The notes: a model not told the origin generated them from the sequence alone. A stretch of DNA of 41,304 bases from Oscillospiraceae bacterium (GCA_017548485.1 JAFYZY010000061.1:1-41304), one strand, 5' to 3'; positions 32,879 through 41,115 are shown, numbered from the stretch's first letter. Numbers and translations are program-made.

Positions 32879-33436
32879 TTATGCCCTTCCCATATATTCA
32901 CCCGTGCGGGTGTCGATCTGAATGACATCACCTTCGTTGATGAACAGAGGTACACGCACCTCAGCGCCTGTCTCAACAGTGGCGGGCTTGAGGGTGTTCG
33001 TTGCTGTATTGCCTTTGAGGCCGGGCTCGGTGTGAGTGACTTCCAGTTCCACGAAGTTGGGAGCTTCAATGCCGAACACGCTTCCCTTGTAGGACAGGAT
33101 CTTGACATCCATGTTCTCTTTTACGAAACGGAAGGAATCGGGAAGATCCTTCTGAGCAACAGGTGTCATCTCATATGTCTCGGCGTCCATGAAATAGTAG
33201 AGGTCTCCGTCATTATAGCTGTACTGCATGTCACGGCGATCGATGAACGCCTGCTCGAACTTGTCGGTCGGGCTGTATGTGCGCTCAAGCACGCTTCCGG
33301 TAATGACGTTCCTGACCTTCGTGCGTACGAAAGCTGCGCCTTTTCCGGGTTTTACATGCTGGAACTCAATGATCTGGAAAACGTTGCCATCTTCTTCAAA
33401 GGTTACACCGTTCCTGAAATCTCCTGCAGAAATCAT
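32879..33436 (-). CDS. efp: Elongation factor P
   Basis: A 185-residue translation factor that relieves ribosome stalling at polyproline stretches. It has three beta-barrel domains, a KOW-like N-terminal domain and two OB folds. The modification-loop segment [11 protein letters not shown] carries Lys32 at the tip. The conserved [14 protein letters not shown]-type segment appears here as [15 protein letters not shown]. The start at 33436 ([10 protein letters not shown]) has AAGGAGATTAATT before it; a longer frame upstream includes the promoter. It forms a two-gene unit with the CD1247-type protein. No EpmA/EpmB or YmfI modification gene is seen nearby. Confidence 0.97.
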   Translation of the reverse strand: MISAGDFRNGVTFEEDGNVFQIIEFQHVKPGKGAAFVRTKVRNVITGSVLERTYSPTDKFEQAFIDRRDMQYSYNDGDLYYFMDAETYEMTPVAQKDLPDSFRFVKENMDVKILSYKGSVFGIEAPNFVELEVTHTEPGLKGNTATNTLKPATVETGAEVRVPLFINEGDVIQIDTRTGEYMGRA

Positions 33437-33476
33437 AATTAATCTCCTTGAAAACAAAAACCATTTTAACTTAGTA

Positions 33477-33505
33477 ATATTATCATATCGGTTATGCCCT
33501 TGCAA
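33477..33505 (-). promoter_or_regulatory. efp promoter
   Basis: TTGCAA (33500-33505) and TAATAT (33477-33482) on the minus strand, 17 bases apart, about 40 bases before the efp start, in a locally AT-rich stretch. Confidence 0.6.
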
Positions 33506-33613
33506 GAAAAACCGAGGTCTTGCCTACAGCATACAGACAACGGAAAAGGCCGCTCCTTTACCGCTTCCCGAACAACGGAACGGCAGGCGCAGCCTTCTTG
33601 TATCATCTCAATA

Positions 33614-34786
33614 TCAGATCCTGTTCACACCGGTCCTTACAGCAGCCTCGGCTACGGCTTTGGCAACGTTCCTGACCACTCTCTCGTCGAAAGCTCCGGG
33701 GATGATGTAGCCCGCGTTCAGTTCGTCGTCGCTGATCGTGCCGGCGATGGCATATGCGGCTGCTATCTTCATCTCGTCGTTTATCTGGCTGGCCCTGACA
33801 TCCAGAGCTCCGCGGAAGATCCCGGGGAACGCGAGGACGTTGTTGATCTGGTTCGGATAGTCGCTCCGGCCGGTTCCTACGACCGTCGCTCCGGCCTCTT
33901 TGGCCTCATCCGGCATGATCTCCGGAAGCGGATTCGCCATCGCAAACACTATGGGATCCTTCGCCATGGTGCCTACCATCTCCTTGGTGAGCGTGCGCGG
34001 CGCTGAAACGCCTATGAACATGTCGGCGCCTTTGATGGCATCCGCCAGCGTGCCCTTGACCATCTCCCTGTTGGTGATCTTAGCCATCTCTTCCTTTACC
34101 GGGTTGAGGTTCTCTCTGCCCTCATATATGGTGCCTGTCCTGTCGCACATGATGACGTTTCTGAGTCCCATAGCCACAAGCAGTTTGATTATGGCGATGC
34201 CCGCGGCACCTGCGCCGGATGTTACGACTTTTATATTATGGATATCTTTTCCGACGACTTTTAGAGCATTGATCGCAGCGGCAAGAACAACGACAGCAGT
34301 ACCGTGCTGATCATCGTGGAAGATCGGTATATCGCAGATCTCCTTGAGTCTCTGTTCGATCTCGAAACATCTGGGAGCTGAGATGTCCTCCAGGTTCACG
34401 CCGCCGAAGCTTCCGGCTATGAGCGAAACCGTTCTGACTATCTCGTCCACATCCTTGCTCCTGACACAGAGAGGAAACGCATCGACGTCCGCGAATCTCT
34501 TGAACAAAGCGCACTTGCCCTCCATGACCGGCATTCCCGCTTCAGGGCCTATATCACCAAGTCCCAGGACAGCGGTGCCGTCGGTGATGACAGCGACCAG
34601 GTTTCCTCTTCTCGTGTACTTGTATGAAAGATCAACGTCCTTCTCTATCTCAAGGCAGGGTTCAGCGACTCCGGGCGTATACGCTACGGAGAGCTCCTCC
34701 GGTGTATTGATGGAGGCTCTTCCGACCACTTCGATCTTTCCCTTCCACTCTTCGTGCGCTTTGAGCGCGATCTCTCTCTTGTCCAT
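33614..34786 (-). CDS. Malic enzyme (malate dehydrogenase, decarboxylating)
   Basis: A 390-residue short-type malic enzyme that oxidatively decarboxylates malate to pyruvate. Landmarks are VAYTPGVAEPC, GDIGPEAGMPVMEGKCALFKRFADVDAFPL with the catalytic Lys, the metal-binding HDDQHGTA, and a Rossmann GAGAAG loop followed by an Asp (CDRTG), which favours NAD over NADP. AAAGGAG precedes the ATG. It lies 51 bases after the nucleoside hydrolase genes and may share their transcript; a functional link is not obvious. Confidence 0.95.
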   Translation of the reverse strand: MDKREIALKAHEEWKGKIEVVGRASINTPEELSVAYTPGVAEPCLEIEKDVDLSYKYTRRGNLVAVITDGTAVLGLGDIGPEAGMPVMEGKCALFKRFADVDAFPLCVRSKDVDEIVRTVSLIAGSFGGVNLEDISAPRCFEIEQRLKEICDIPIFHDDQHGTAVVVLAAAINALKVVGKDIHNIKVVTSGAGAAGIAIIKLLVAMGLRNVIMCDRTGTIYEGRENLNPVKEEMAKITNREMVKGTLADAIKGADMFIGVSAPRTLTKEMVGTMAKDPIVFAMANPLPEIMPDEAKEAGATVVGTGRSDYPNQINNVLAFPGIFRGALDVRASQINDEMKIAAAYAIAGTISDDELNAGYIIPGAFDERVVRNVAKAVAEAAVRTGVNRI

Positions 34787-34837
34787 TTCAAACTCCTTTA
34801 TCTGTTTTACCTATGGTCTCAGTGTGCTTTTTCTTCC

Positions 34838-35791
34838 TCACCTGTACTGTTTGAAGGCTTCGATGTGCATCCTGACGAACAGATCTCTGTCCAGTTCGAA
34901 AGCAACCATGACGTTCGGCTTTGCTTCTGCGCAGATCTCGTCAGTGACGGTACACGCCCGTGTGTACTGCCCGTTGAGATCCACCTCGACATGACACGCC
35001 CTGGCTTTCAGCACAGAGGGATTCAGGAGCCATGCCGTCGGGACCGAATCATGGATCACTGCCTTTCGCTCGCCGCTTAGTTTTTCGATCGCTGACATGT
35101 AGTCCTGTGTCATATCGTAGTAGAAGCGTCCGACACTTCCTCCAATAAGGCGGAACATCTCAAGATCATCCTTGATGAAGTACGCCTTCTCAGTTGCCTC
35201 CAGCCCGCACATCACTATCCTCAGTCCGCTCTGAAGCACTATCTGCGCAGCCTCCGGGTCGGCGACGATATTCGATTCCCCTGCGGGGAGCGTGTTCCCG
35301 CTGTATGCCGATCCACCCATCATCGCTATCCCGTCGATGCGGCTGCGTAGTTCGGGATAGGATATGATGAGCGTTGCGATATTCGTCAGAGGTCCGAGGG
35401 ACACTATTGTGACTTTGGTGTCTTCTTTCTTTATCAGCTCCGCCATATAATCCACGGCATCAGTTTCCACTTCTATGTGGACCGGCTCGGATAACGAGTA
35501 TCCTTTGTTGCCGAGCCCGTCCTTGCCGTGAATGAATGCTCCTCTGCTGTTGGAGTACTTTCTCATCTTACCGAAAAGAGGCCCGGAAGCACCTTTCGCC
35601 ACCCTCACTCTCTTTTCGAGCAGTTCCAGGATCTTGATAGCGTTCAGAGTGGCTGCCTCTGCATCAACGTTCCCGTAGCTTGTCGTGATGCCCAGGACCT
35701 TCAGCTGTGACGAACTAAGGGCGAGCATGACGGAATATGCGTCATCCACACCCATGTCAGTATCGATTATTACCGGGATCCGGTTCGTCAT
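34838..35791 (-). CDS. Nucleoside hydrolase (IunH-type)
   Basis: A 317-residue inosine-uridine-preferring nucleoside hydrolase type enzyme. The calcium site is intact: IDTDMGVDDAY (Asp10, Asp12, Asp16, Asp17), followed by GNVD, SLGPLTNIATL, GESNIVADPEAA and the C-terminal HDS. It should split nucleosides to base plus ribose. The start overlaps the end of the upstream paralogue by four bases, so the two are translated together. The base preference cannot be read from sequence. Confidence 0.92.
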   Translation of the reverse strand: MTNRIPVIIDTDMGVDDAYSVMLALSSSQLKVLGITTSYGNVDAEAATLNAIKILELLEKRVRVAKGASGPLFGKMRKYSNSRGAFIHGKDGLGNKGYSLSEPVHIEVETDAVDYMAELIKKEDTKVTIVSLGPLTNIATLIISYPELRSRIDGIAMMGGSAYSGNTLPAGESNIVADPEAAQIVLQSGLRIVMCGLEATEKAYFIKDDLEMFRLIGGSVGRFYYDMTQDYMSAIEKLSGERKAVIHDSVPTAWLLNPSVLKARACHVEVDLNGQYTRACTVTDEICAEAKPNVMVAFELDRDLFVRMHIEAFKQYR

Positions 35792-36771
35792 CGGAGCACT
35801 CTCCTGTCATATGATCTCAGACAGCGAATATAAAAATCAGAATACATCTCCCTGGTCGTATACGTCGCCAGTCTAACGTTCGGTCCGTCTGTAAATCTTT
35901 TCCCGAAATCGAAGAGCGTACGTCCGCTGGACAGTTCGCTCCTCTGTTCCACCATAGTGTATACGCCGGTCGCAGTGACTGCCGCCGGAATCGCCAGCAC
36001 AAAAGCTGCCGCGGCGTCATGACAGATCACTGATCCGGCACTGTCGAGTTCCAGCAGACCGGTCAGCTCCTTGTTTCGTGGATTCCCTGCGGTCACTGTC
36101 TTTTCAAGCAGGCTCTTCCACGGATTTCCGGAAGACAGCATACCGATATTCTTTGCTTCCTCCGCAGTAAGATGAGCATATCTGCAGAATTCCAGATCTA
36201 CAAGATCGATCTGGCTGAAGCCTGCGTCCAGTATGCATTTAAACGCATGGGGATCGCTGTATATATTGAATTCCGCATACGGAGTGGCGTCTCCTCTTCT
36301 GGATGCTCCTCCTGCGATAGTGATTTTTTTAATGTATTTGGGCAGATCTCTGTGTCTGATCACCGATACGGCGATATTCGTAAGCGGACCGGTACAAAAC
36401 AGTTCCAGCTCTCCGTTCTGTTCGACCGCTGTCCTGTAGATAAGATCCCACGGGTGTTCCGGTGCGGGCACCTTCTCTGCGGCTGCCGGCGCCAGCTCAT
36501 CGAGAACAGCGCAGTCAGATTTTGTTCCTGTATCTTTTCTTCTGACCACCAGCGGTCTTTCCGATCCCGTGACGATCGGCCACTGTCCGCCGCACAGTTC
36601 CCGCAGATATGCGGCATGAGCCGCTCCTCTGCGGGGAGAAGCCGATCCGAACACAGTGCAGACTCCCTTTATGTCAAAAAGGCCGCATCCGTCTATGAGC
36701 ATGAGCGCTTCCGCGAACCCATGCCCCGAATCCGTATCTATTATCAGAGGTCTTCCTGCCATTTCACACAC
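35788..36771 (-). CDS. Divergent nucleoside hydrolase-like protein with altered metal site
   Basis: A 327-residue protein of the same fold as its downstream neighbour. The motif DTDxGxDDA reads DTDSGHGFA: the two aspartates at positions 18 and 19 are Gly and Phe. The usual GN after the second strand reads GS. Other signatures are kept: CTGPLTNIAVSV, AEFNIYSDPHA and HDAAAA. Family enzymes hold calcium with these aspartates and use one as general base, so this copy is probably inactive or altered. The start is GTG at 36771 or ATG at 36762; neither has a good ribosome site. It overlaps the intact copy by four bases, suggesting a heteromer or regulatory partner (inference). Confidence 0.82.
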   Translation of the reverse strand: MCEMAGRPLIIDTDSGHGFAEALMLIDGCGLFDIKGVCTVFGSASPRRGAAHAAYLRELCGGQWPIVTGSERPLVVRRKDTGTKSDCAVLDELAPAAAEKVPAPEHPWDLIYRTAVEQNGELELFCTGPLTNIAVSVIRHRDLPKYIKKITIAGGASRRGDATPYAEFNIYSDPHAFKCILDAGFSQIDLVDLEFCRYAHLTAEEAKNIGMLSSGNPWKSLLEKTVTAGNPRNKELTGLLELDSAGSVICHDAAAAFVLAIPAAVTATGVYTMVEQRSELSSGRTLFDFGKRFTDGPNVRLATYTTREMYSDFYIRCLRSYDRRVLR

Positions 36772-36774
36772 CGG

Positions 36775-36829
36775 TTCAAAAATGATTCTGCTTGTCTATA
36801 ATATTATATGACGGATCAGCTCAACTCAA
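36775..36829. promoter_or_regulatory. Overlapping divergent promoter region
   Basis: The palindrome TATAATATTATA (36797-36808) offers a -10 box to both strands. Rightward, TTCAAA (36775-36780) lies 16 bases before TATAAT. Leftward, TTGAGT (read at 36829-36824) lies 17 bases before TAATAT (36806-36801). It separates the nucleoside hydrolases from the divergent membrane-protein gene. Confidence 0.5.
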
Positions 36830-36883
36830 CAGTGCGTCATCCTAAAAGCCGCTAACAGCACGGAGCGAAAGGCAGAAAAAACG

Positions 36884-37417
36884 ATGAGAGAAAAAACATA
36901 CAGGACCGCGTTCGGAGGGATCATATCCGCTCTCGCGATCACATTTCTGTTCCTTGGTTCCATCTTCCCCTTCGCTGACATTGCCGGCCCTGCGTTCGCG
37001 TCTCTCTGCGTGCTTCTGACCGGTCTGGAATTCTCCGGGAAAGCATCTCTCGGCGTATATATCTCTGTCTCGGTGCTGGCATTCATGCTGGTCCCGGACA
37101 AAGAGTCCGTCCTGCTTTTCATCTTCTTTTTCGGATGGTTTCCACTTCTGAAGAAGACAGTAGACAGGCACATGGGATATGTTCCCGGCCTTATCGTCAA
37201 GCTGGCTGCGTTCAATCTGAGCATCATCCTGATGTACTGGCTTATCCTTAAGGTGTTCGTTATCGAATCCATTGCAGATGAGTTCTCCGATTATTCCACG
37301 GCAATGTATATCCTGATCATGGTGCTGGCAAACATAACAGTCGTTATACTCGACTATGCTTTCTCAAAAGTCGGATATCTGTATCTGAATGTCTGGAGGA
37401 AAAAACTGGTCCGCTGA
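36884..37417 (+). CDS. Integral membrane protein, possible ECF S-component-like
   Basis: A 177-residue hydrophobic protein with about five or six transmembrane segments (about 10-30, 33-48, 53-68, 76-90, 101-125, 138-160). It has conserved-looking loops PDKESVLLFIFFFGWFPLLKK and a basic C-terminus. The size and helix spacing resemble substrate-binding S subunits of energy-coupling-factor vitamin transporters, but I do not see a diagnostic motif and there are no EcfA/T genes nearby. Function is unknown. It is a single-gene unit with its own terminator, divergent from the nucleoside hydrolases. A weak GAAAGG precedes the ATG. Confidence 0.75.
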   Translation: MREKTYRTAFGGIISALAITFLFLGSIFPFADIAGPAFASLCVLLTGLEFSGKASLGVYISVSVLAFMLVPDKESVLLFIFFFGWFPLLKKTVDRHMGYVPGLIVKLAAFNLSIILMYWLILKVFVIESIADEFSDYSTAMYILIMVLANITVVILDYAFSKVGYLYLNVWRKKLVR

Positions 37418-37463
37418 CGGTATCCGGAAAGGATCTGCTATAATACAATCTGCATTAAAGCAA

Positions 37464-37493
37464 CAAGCCCGGCCTGCCGGGCTTGTTTTCTTT
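37464..37493 (+). terminator. Terminator after the membrane-protein gene
   Basis: CAAGCCCGG-CCTG-CCGGGCTTG forms a 9-bp perfect stem followed by TTTTCTTT on the plus strand. The reverse direction has only a weak T tail. Confidence 0.9.
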
Positions 37494-37508
37494 ATCATTT
37501 GTCTATCT

Positions 37509-38057
37509 TCAGTCCGTTTCATCCTCAGGAACGGGAAGAAGCACTTCCGTCAGTTTGCTGACCGCTTTCCTTATCTCCGTAGAGATGTCCGATCCGTCAT
37601 AGAATGAGAACACATATTTCTCGTCCAGCGCCTCCTGGTCCGGTCTGTCCCCGATCAGGACACAGTATGTGCCACCGGAATCCAGGATCAGGTCGTGCAC
37701 CATCGGAGTCGATTCTGCGCTTACCGGCAGAACGAAGACCGCGTCAACTCCCTGCGCTATGAAGGAGTTCACCGCATGTTCCTGCTGGAGCTGATCTCCG
37801 TCTGAGTACTGATAGTCGACTTCGAACCTTGCTGTCTCGGTCTCCAGCGCGGCAAAAGCATCATCCAGCGCCTTTTTATATCTTCCGGAGATATCGTCAC
37901 TCTCGGACGTAAGCACAGCGCCAATATAATAGGGTACCTGTTTCGGGCCGCTTTGCTCTTTGCCTCCGTAACATGCCGACATCGCAATAACAAGCATGAG
38001 GCAGAGCGATGCAGACATCAATCTGACTATGTTCTTAATTGCCGTTCTTCCTGTCAT
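37509..38057 (-). CDS. Half-length periplasmic-binding-like lipoprotein
   Basis: A 182-residue predicted lipoprotein. A signal peptide (hydrophobic 12-27) ends in the lipobox MSAC (Cys29). The mature part resembles the N-terminal lobe of ribose-type substrate-binding proteins (Peripla_BP_4): a YYIGAVLTSESDD first strand, QQEHAVNSFIAQGVDAVFVLPVS, and LIGDRPDQEALDEKYVFSFYDGSD. Family proteins are usually over 300 residues with two lobes; here the protein stops after the first lobe with an acidic tail. No continuation is visible downstream, where a terminator follows. No ABC permease or ATPase genes are near. It is either a decayed transporter component or a single-lobe sensor protein. AAGGAG lies 11 bases before the ATG. 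Confidence 0.75.
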   Translation of the reverse strand: MTGRTAIKNIVRLMSASLCLMLVIAMSACYGGKEQSGPKQVPYYIGAVLTSESDDISGRYKKALDDAFAALETETARFEVDYQYSDGDQLQQEHAVNSFIAQGVDAVFVLPVSAESTPMVHDLILDSGGTYCVLIGDRPDQEALDEKYVFSFYDGSDISTEIRKAVSKLTEVLLPVPEDETD

Positions 38058-38110
38058 ATTGGGATAATCTCCTTGTAGACATTCTTCCTTCCGCAGGAAC
38101 AGTATTTCAA

Positions 38111-38116
38111 ATTATA
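38111..38116 (-). promoter_or_regulatory. Possible -10 box for the lipoprotein gene
   Basis: A TATAAT on the minus strand, about 54 bases before the lipoprotein start, sits in the short gap after the M14 peptidase gene. I see no good -35. Confidence 0.3.
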
Positions 38117-38135
38117 CATCTTCGGGACGAAATAA

Positions 38136-39884
38136 TCATCCGGGATATGTGACCTTTACCGTTTTCCCATCCAGCAGGATCCGGACACCCAGGTCTGCCA
38201 GCAGATGAGTCGCGTTGACGCTCTGTCCGTCATTACACACAGCATATACATCTTCTCCGGACTCGACTTCATCGGCGCAGATCCTGTGCGCTTCCTTTCC
38301 GTCGAGAGAAGCACCTATCTCCCCAGAACTGTCGTACTGCAGAGTCCCTCCCAACGCCTCAACGACGGCTTTCAGCTGTGCGACGGATATGCAGTCGTCA
38401 CTTCGCGATGCATCCGATACCGTGACGAAAGTCCTTCCGTTGAGTTCTATCCTGAGCCCTTCCTTGCAGTCGTCCAGCTTGAGCAGTTCCTCCCCGATCA
38501 CCAGCCCCATGCGCCAGATATTCTTGACGATCAGATTGAGCTGTCCCTCATTGTACGGGTAGAGCCTGCAAACTTCCACGACACAGGAGAAAACGTCATT
38601 CGTGTGCAGATTGTAGTTCATCGCATATCCGCCGAACTTGGTCTTTTCTGTCCCAAGATCCGTAAATCCGGAATCCTCCGCGAGCCTTGAAGCCAGCGGA
38701 GTGTAACGGGCTCTGTATTCAGGTGTGGCATCCGAATCTATCCAGTTGAGTTCCTCTCCGAATTTGTGGACATCTATGAATGCTTCCGCGGGTATGTTCT
38801 TCATGATATTGATTATCATCCTGGTCTCGGGCTCGCTTGCAGCCTCGGGCCCGCAGTAATATCTCCTGCTCGGCCAGGTTATGCCGTTCTCAAGCTTGGG
38901 ATCCCAGTGATACGGGAAGTTCCTGTTGAGGTCCACTCCGTTGGCGTTCGCCTTGTACTGGTAGGGATAATTGGCTCCCTGCGCGTCATATGTCCACACG
39001 GGAAGGGTGCTCGCCCTGAATCCGTTCTGGGCGATGTTGACTCCGTCAGGGTTGACCTGGGGGATTATATAAAAAGTGAAATTGTCCAGCAGTTCCCTGT
39101 ATGAGATGTATCCTTCCTCGCAGGTATCCTCCCGGTACCCCGCGAGATATCTGTCAGCCATATACGCGATGACATTGGATGTGACATACTCGCTGGCGTG
39201 GATAGCCGCCTCCATATAAATCACCCGTTCTCCGCGTCCCATGGTGAACCCGTAGATCGTTCTTCCCTCGACAGAGGTTCCGGCTTCAAAAGACGTGACC
39301 AGTTCAGGATAAGCCTCTTCCAGGTCTCTGACCCAGGAGACGACGGTGTCATAGCCGGACTTGCGGTACGGATCGATATGGACCGCTTCCCCCGTCTCAG
39401 GCGTGTACGGAGCAGTTTCCTTTTTTACATACCCCAGTTCATCCGCCAGCATATCTCTCCGGCCCGAGTCGATGTCCTCCAGCTCCGGTCCGATCTGCAG
39501 CATATCGGAGTACTTCCTCATGCTGAGGCCGAACTCCTCACACAGCTGAGAGGCGCGAACGAACTTTTCGCTCCCATCCTCACCTGTATATGCCGATATG
39601 TCTGTTTCCTCTCCTCCGATGGAGATGCGTTTCCCGATCAGTTCTCCCCCGACTCCTTTGAGCGCGGTGACCGCAGGCAGCCAGATCTCCCCGTCCTCGG
39701 CATAAGGAGGCTGTATCTCTTCTTCTTCCCCGTAGCAGTTGAGGAATTTCTCGGTATCCGCAAAGAAAACCGCATAGCCGCATACGGGTTCGGGCCGGTC
39801 CCGCAGAACTGAACCGAGCCGGAATGCCGCGACGGCCGCAATGACGAGCACTGCGATGATCAGTTTTCTGAAAAGTTTCTTCAT
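38136..39884 (-). CDS. Membrane-anchored M14 zinc carboxypeptidase
   Basis: A 582-residue extracytoplasmic peptidase. An N-terminal signal anchor (residues 5-24) is followed by a region resembling a copper-amine-oxidase-N-like or cell-wall repeat (about 35-140). The M14 catalytic domain (about 170-450) has a complete active site: His229 and Glu232 (HASE), Arg321 (LNRNF), His373 (DVHKFGEE) and the general base Glu437 (VVEVCR). A C-terminal copper-amine-oxidase-N-like module (about 465-582) follows. The likely substrates are peptides or peptidoglycan stems at the cell surface; D,L-endopeptidases of this family are known, but specificity is inferred. It lies 64 bases from the gene upstream, with a hairpin terminator between. 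Confidence 0.9.
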   Translation of the reverse strand: MKKLFRKLIIAVLVIAAVAAFRLGSVLRDRPEPVCGYAVFFADTEKFLNCYGEEEEIQPPYAEDGEIWLPAVTALKGVGGELIGKRISIGGEETDISAYTGEDGSEKFVRASQLCEEFGLSMRKYSDMLQIGPELEDIDSGRRDMLADELGYVKKETAPYTPETGEAVHIDPYRKSGYDTVVSWVRDLEEAYPELVTSFEAGTSVEGRTIYGFTMGRGERVIYMEAAIHASEYVTSNVIAYMADRYLAGYREDTCEEGYISYRELLDNFTFYIIPQVNPDGVNIAQNGFRASTLPVWTYDAQGANYPYQYKANANGVDLNRNFPYHWDPKLENGITWPSRRYYCGPEAASEPETRMIINIMKNIPAEAFIDVHKFGEELNWIDSDATPEYRARYTPLASRLAEDSGFTDLGTEKTKFGGYAMNYNLHTNDVFSCVVEVCRLYPYNEGQLNLIVKNIWRMGLVIGEELLKLDDCKEGLRIELNGRTFVTVSDASRSDDCISVAQLKAVVEALGGTLQYDSSGEIGASLDGKEAHRICADEVESGEDVYAVCNDGQSVNATHLLADLGVRILLDGKTVKVTYPG

Positions 39885-39901
39885 GCAGCCTGGATCTTCT
39901 C

Positions 39902-39933
39902 AAAAACAATGACCGCCGGCTGTTCGCCGGCGG
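39902..39933 (-). terminator. Hairpin terminator before the M14 peptidase
   Basis: CCGCCGGC-GAACA-GCCGGCGG on the minus strand is an 8-bp perfect stem. It is followed by TCATTGTTTTTG; the T run starts several bases away, so termination may be partial. Confidence 0.6.
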
Positions 39934-39948
39934 AAGGATGAACAAAGC

Positions 39949-40656
39949 TCAGACGAGCCACTTGCTTCCGCGCTTCTCCTTTATCTCAGGCAGCTCTTCC
40001 CCGTCTATGGGCATCACCGCTTGTTTCATGAAGCGCTCCGCTCCGATCTTTCCCAAAAGCAGGTGCAGCGTGGAGCTGGAGGGATTTCCTTCTGTTATCA
40101 TCCTCTGACGGAATGCAGCGAGCTGTTTTTTGTATTCTTCATCCTCGTGAGCCAGAGGTATCAGTGACAGATAGGCTTTTACAGATCTTACCGCCATATC
40201 CGTAAGCTGCTTTTCCGTGCCGCTCTTGATAAGCGAATATGATTCCCGTTCTCCCACATACCAGTTGGGCTTCTCCGCATAGTCGGGAAGCAGGCGGAAA
40301 GTCTCATACAGCTCCTCCAGCGCATCGCTCTGGAGATCGTCTCTTCCGCATCCGTAGTACTCCACAAATACGCAGCGCTTGTTCTTCATGCTCATGGCGT
40401 CCATCAGGAGATACGGGACTGTGAGACCGTTTGACGGCATAAAAGACATCGTGAGAAGTTCCATCCCCATCTTTGTGGTTGTGTGCATCGTCATCAGTTT
40501 CCCGAATCCTTCGAGCGAATACCTGTCCACTCTGAACTTCATCAGTTTGATGATGCCCGGGAAAGACATGTCTGTCCACCCGTCCTCCGGAAGGGAAGAG
40601 CAGCTGACTGCTTCCCCGATCTCTTCCATTATCTGTGTCTTCAGTTCACTGATCAT
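39949..40656 (-). CDS. Unknown protein resembling ferredoxin-dependent bilin reductases
   Basis: A 235-residue soluble protein, no signal peptide, GAGGAGAGGCCT before the ATG. I know no assigned family. By eye, its pattern follows ferredoxin-dependent bilin reductases (PcyA-like, about 245 residues). MELLTMSFMP then, after the same number of residues, VPYLLMD (Asp86) matches the LHCVMFP...LPLFGCD region of PcyA as I remember it. A central YSLIKSGTEKQ helix start and the C-terminal segment LLLGKIGAERFMKQAVMP match its GEAWAERYMSQVLF-type end. The catalytic Asp (PcyA Asp105) would be kept, but His88 would be Thr69. This is a fold-level suggestion only. It starts 42 bases after pyrI. Confidence 0.6.
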   Translation of the reverse strand: MISELKTQIMEEIGEAVSCSSLPEDGWTDMSFPGIIKLMKFRVDRYSLEGFGKLMTMHTTTKMGMELLTMSFMPSNGLTVPYLLMDAMSMKNKRCVFVEYYGCGRDDLQSDALEELYETFRLLPDYAEKPNWYVGERESYSLIKSGTEKQLTDMAVRSVKAYLSLIPLAHEDEEYKKQLAAFRQRMITEGNPSSSTLHLLLGKIGAERFMKQAVMPIDGEELPEIKEKRGSKWLV

Positions 40657-40698
40657 AGGCCTCTCCTCGATTCAATGTCCGCTTTCTGCAACGCTGAT

Positions 40699-41115
40699 CT
40701 ATTCTGCTCTTGTCTCGCAGTAGATACACCTGTACTCCATTTTCTCGGCGTCCGCAAGGCGGAAGACATGTTTCAGTTCCTGCTCCGTTGTGGTGATGCA
40801 CCTGGGATTTTTGCATTTTATCACATCCGTCAGGATCTCGGGAAGCTTCATGGTCTTTTTCTCTGCGGTCTTTCCGTCCCTGATGATGTTTACAGTCGCG
40901 CCGGGATCGACATACCCTATCACATCGAAATCCACAGGTATCTCCGCGTCTATCTTTATTATATCTTTTCTTCCGAGCCTTTTGCTTGCCACATTGCGTA
41001 TCAGGGCCACAGAGACGTCGAGGGAATCCAGACCCAGCAGCGAGTAGATCTGCGCGCCTTTCCCCGCAGTTATGTGATCTATCACTATACCGTTCTTGAT
41101 AGGATCAACGTTCAT
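40699..41115 (-). CDS. pyrI: Aspartate carbamoyltransferase regulatory subunit
   Basis: A 138-residue regulatory chain of the pyrimidine-pathway enzyme ATCase. It contains the nucleotide-binding allosteric domain (about 1-95) and the C-terminal zinc domain with four cysteines (101, 106, 130, 133) that contacts the catalytic chain. The start at 41115 (MNVDPIKNG) has AGGAGGAATTAAA before it; longer in-frame sequence upstream overlaps pyrB in another frame and is not coding. pyrB ends 11 bases before this start. Family members bind CTP/ATP for feedback control. Confidence 0.96.
   Translation of the reverse strand: MNVDPIKNGIVIDHITAGKGAQIYSLLGLDSLDVSVALIRNVASKRLGRKDIIKIDAEIPVDFDVIGYVDPGATVNIIRDGKTAEKKTMKLPEILTDVIKCKNPRCITTTEQELKHVFRLADAEKMEYRCIYCETRAE

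Noticed and set aside
37439-37493. TATAAT followed within 20 bases by a terminator, as for a very small RNA
   Set aside because: There is no matching -35 box at a proper distance, and the hairpin is explained as the terminator of the membrane-protein gene.
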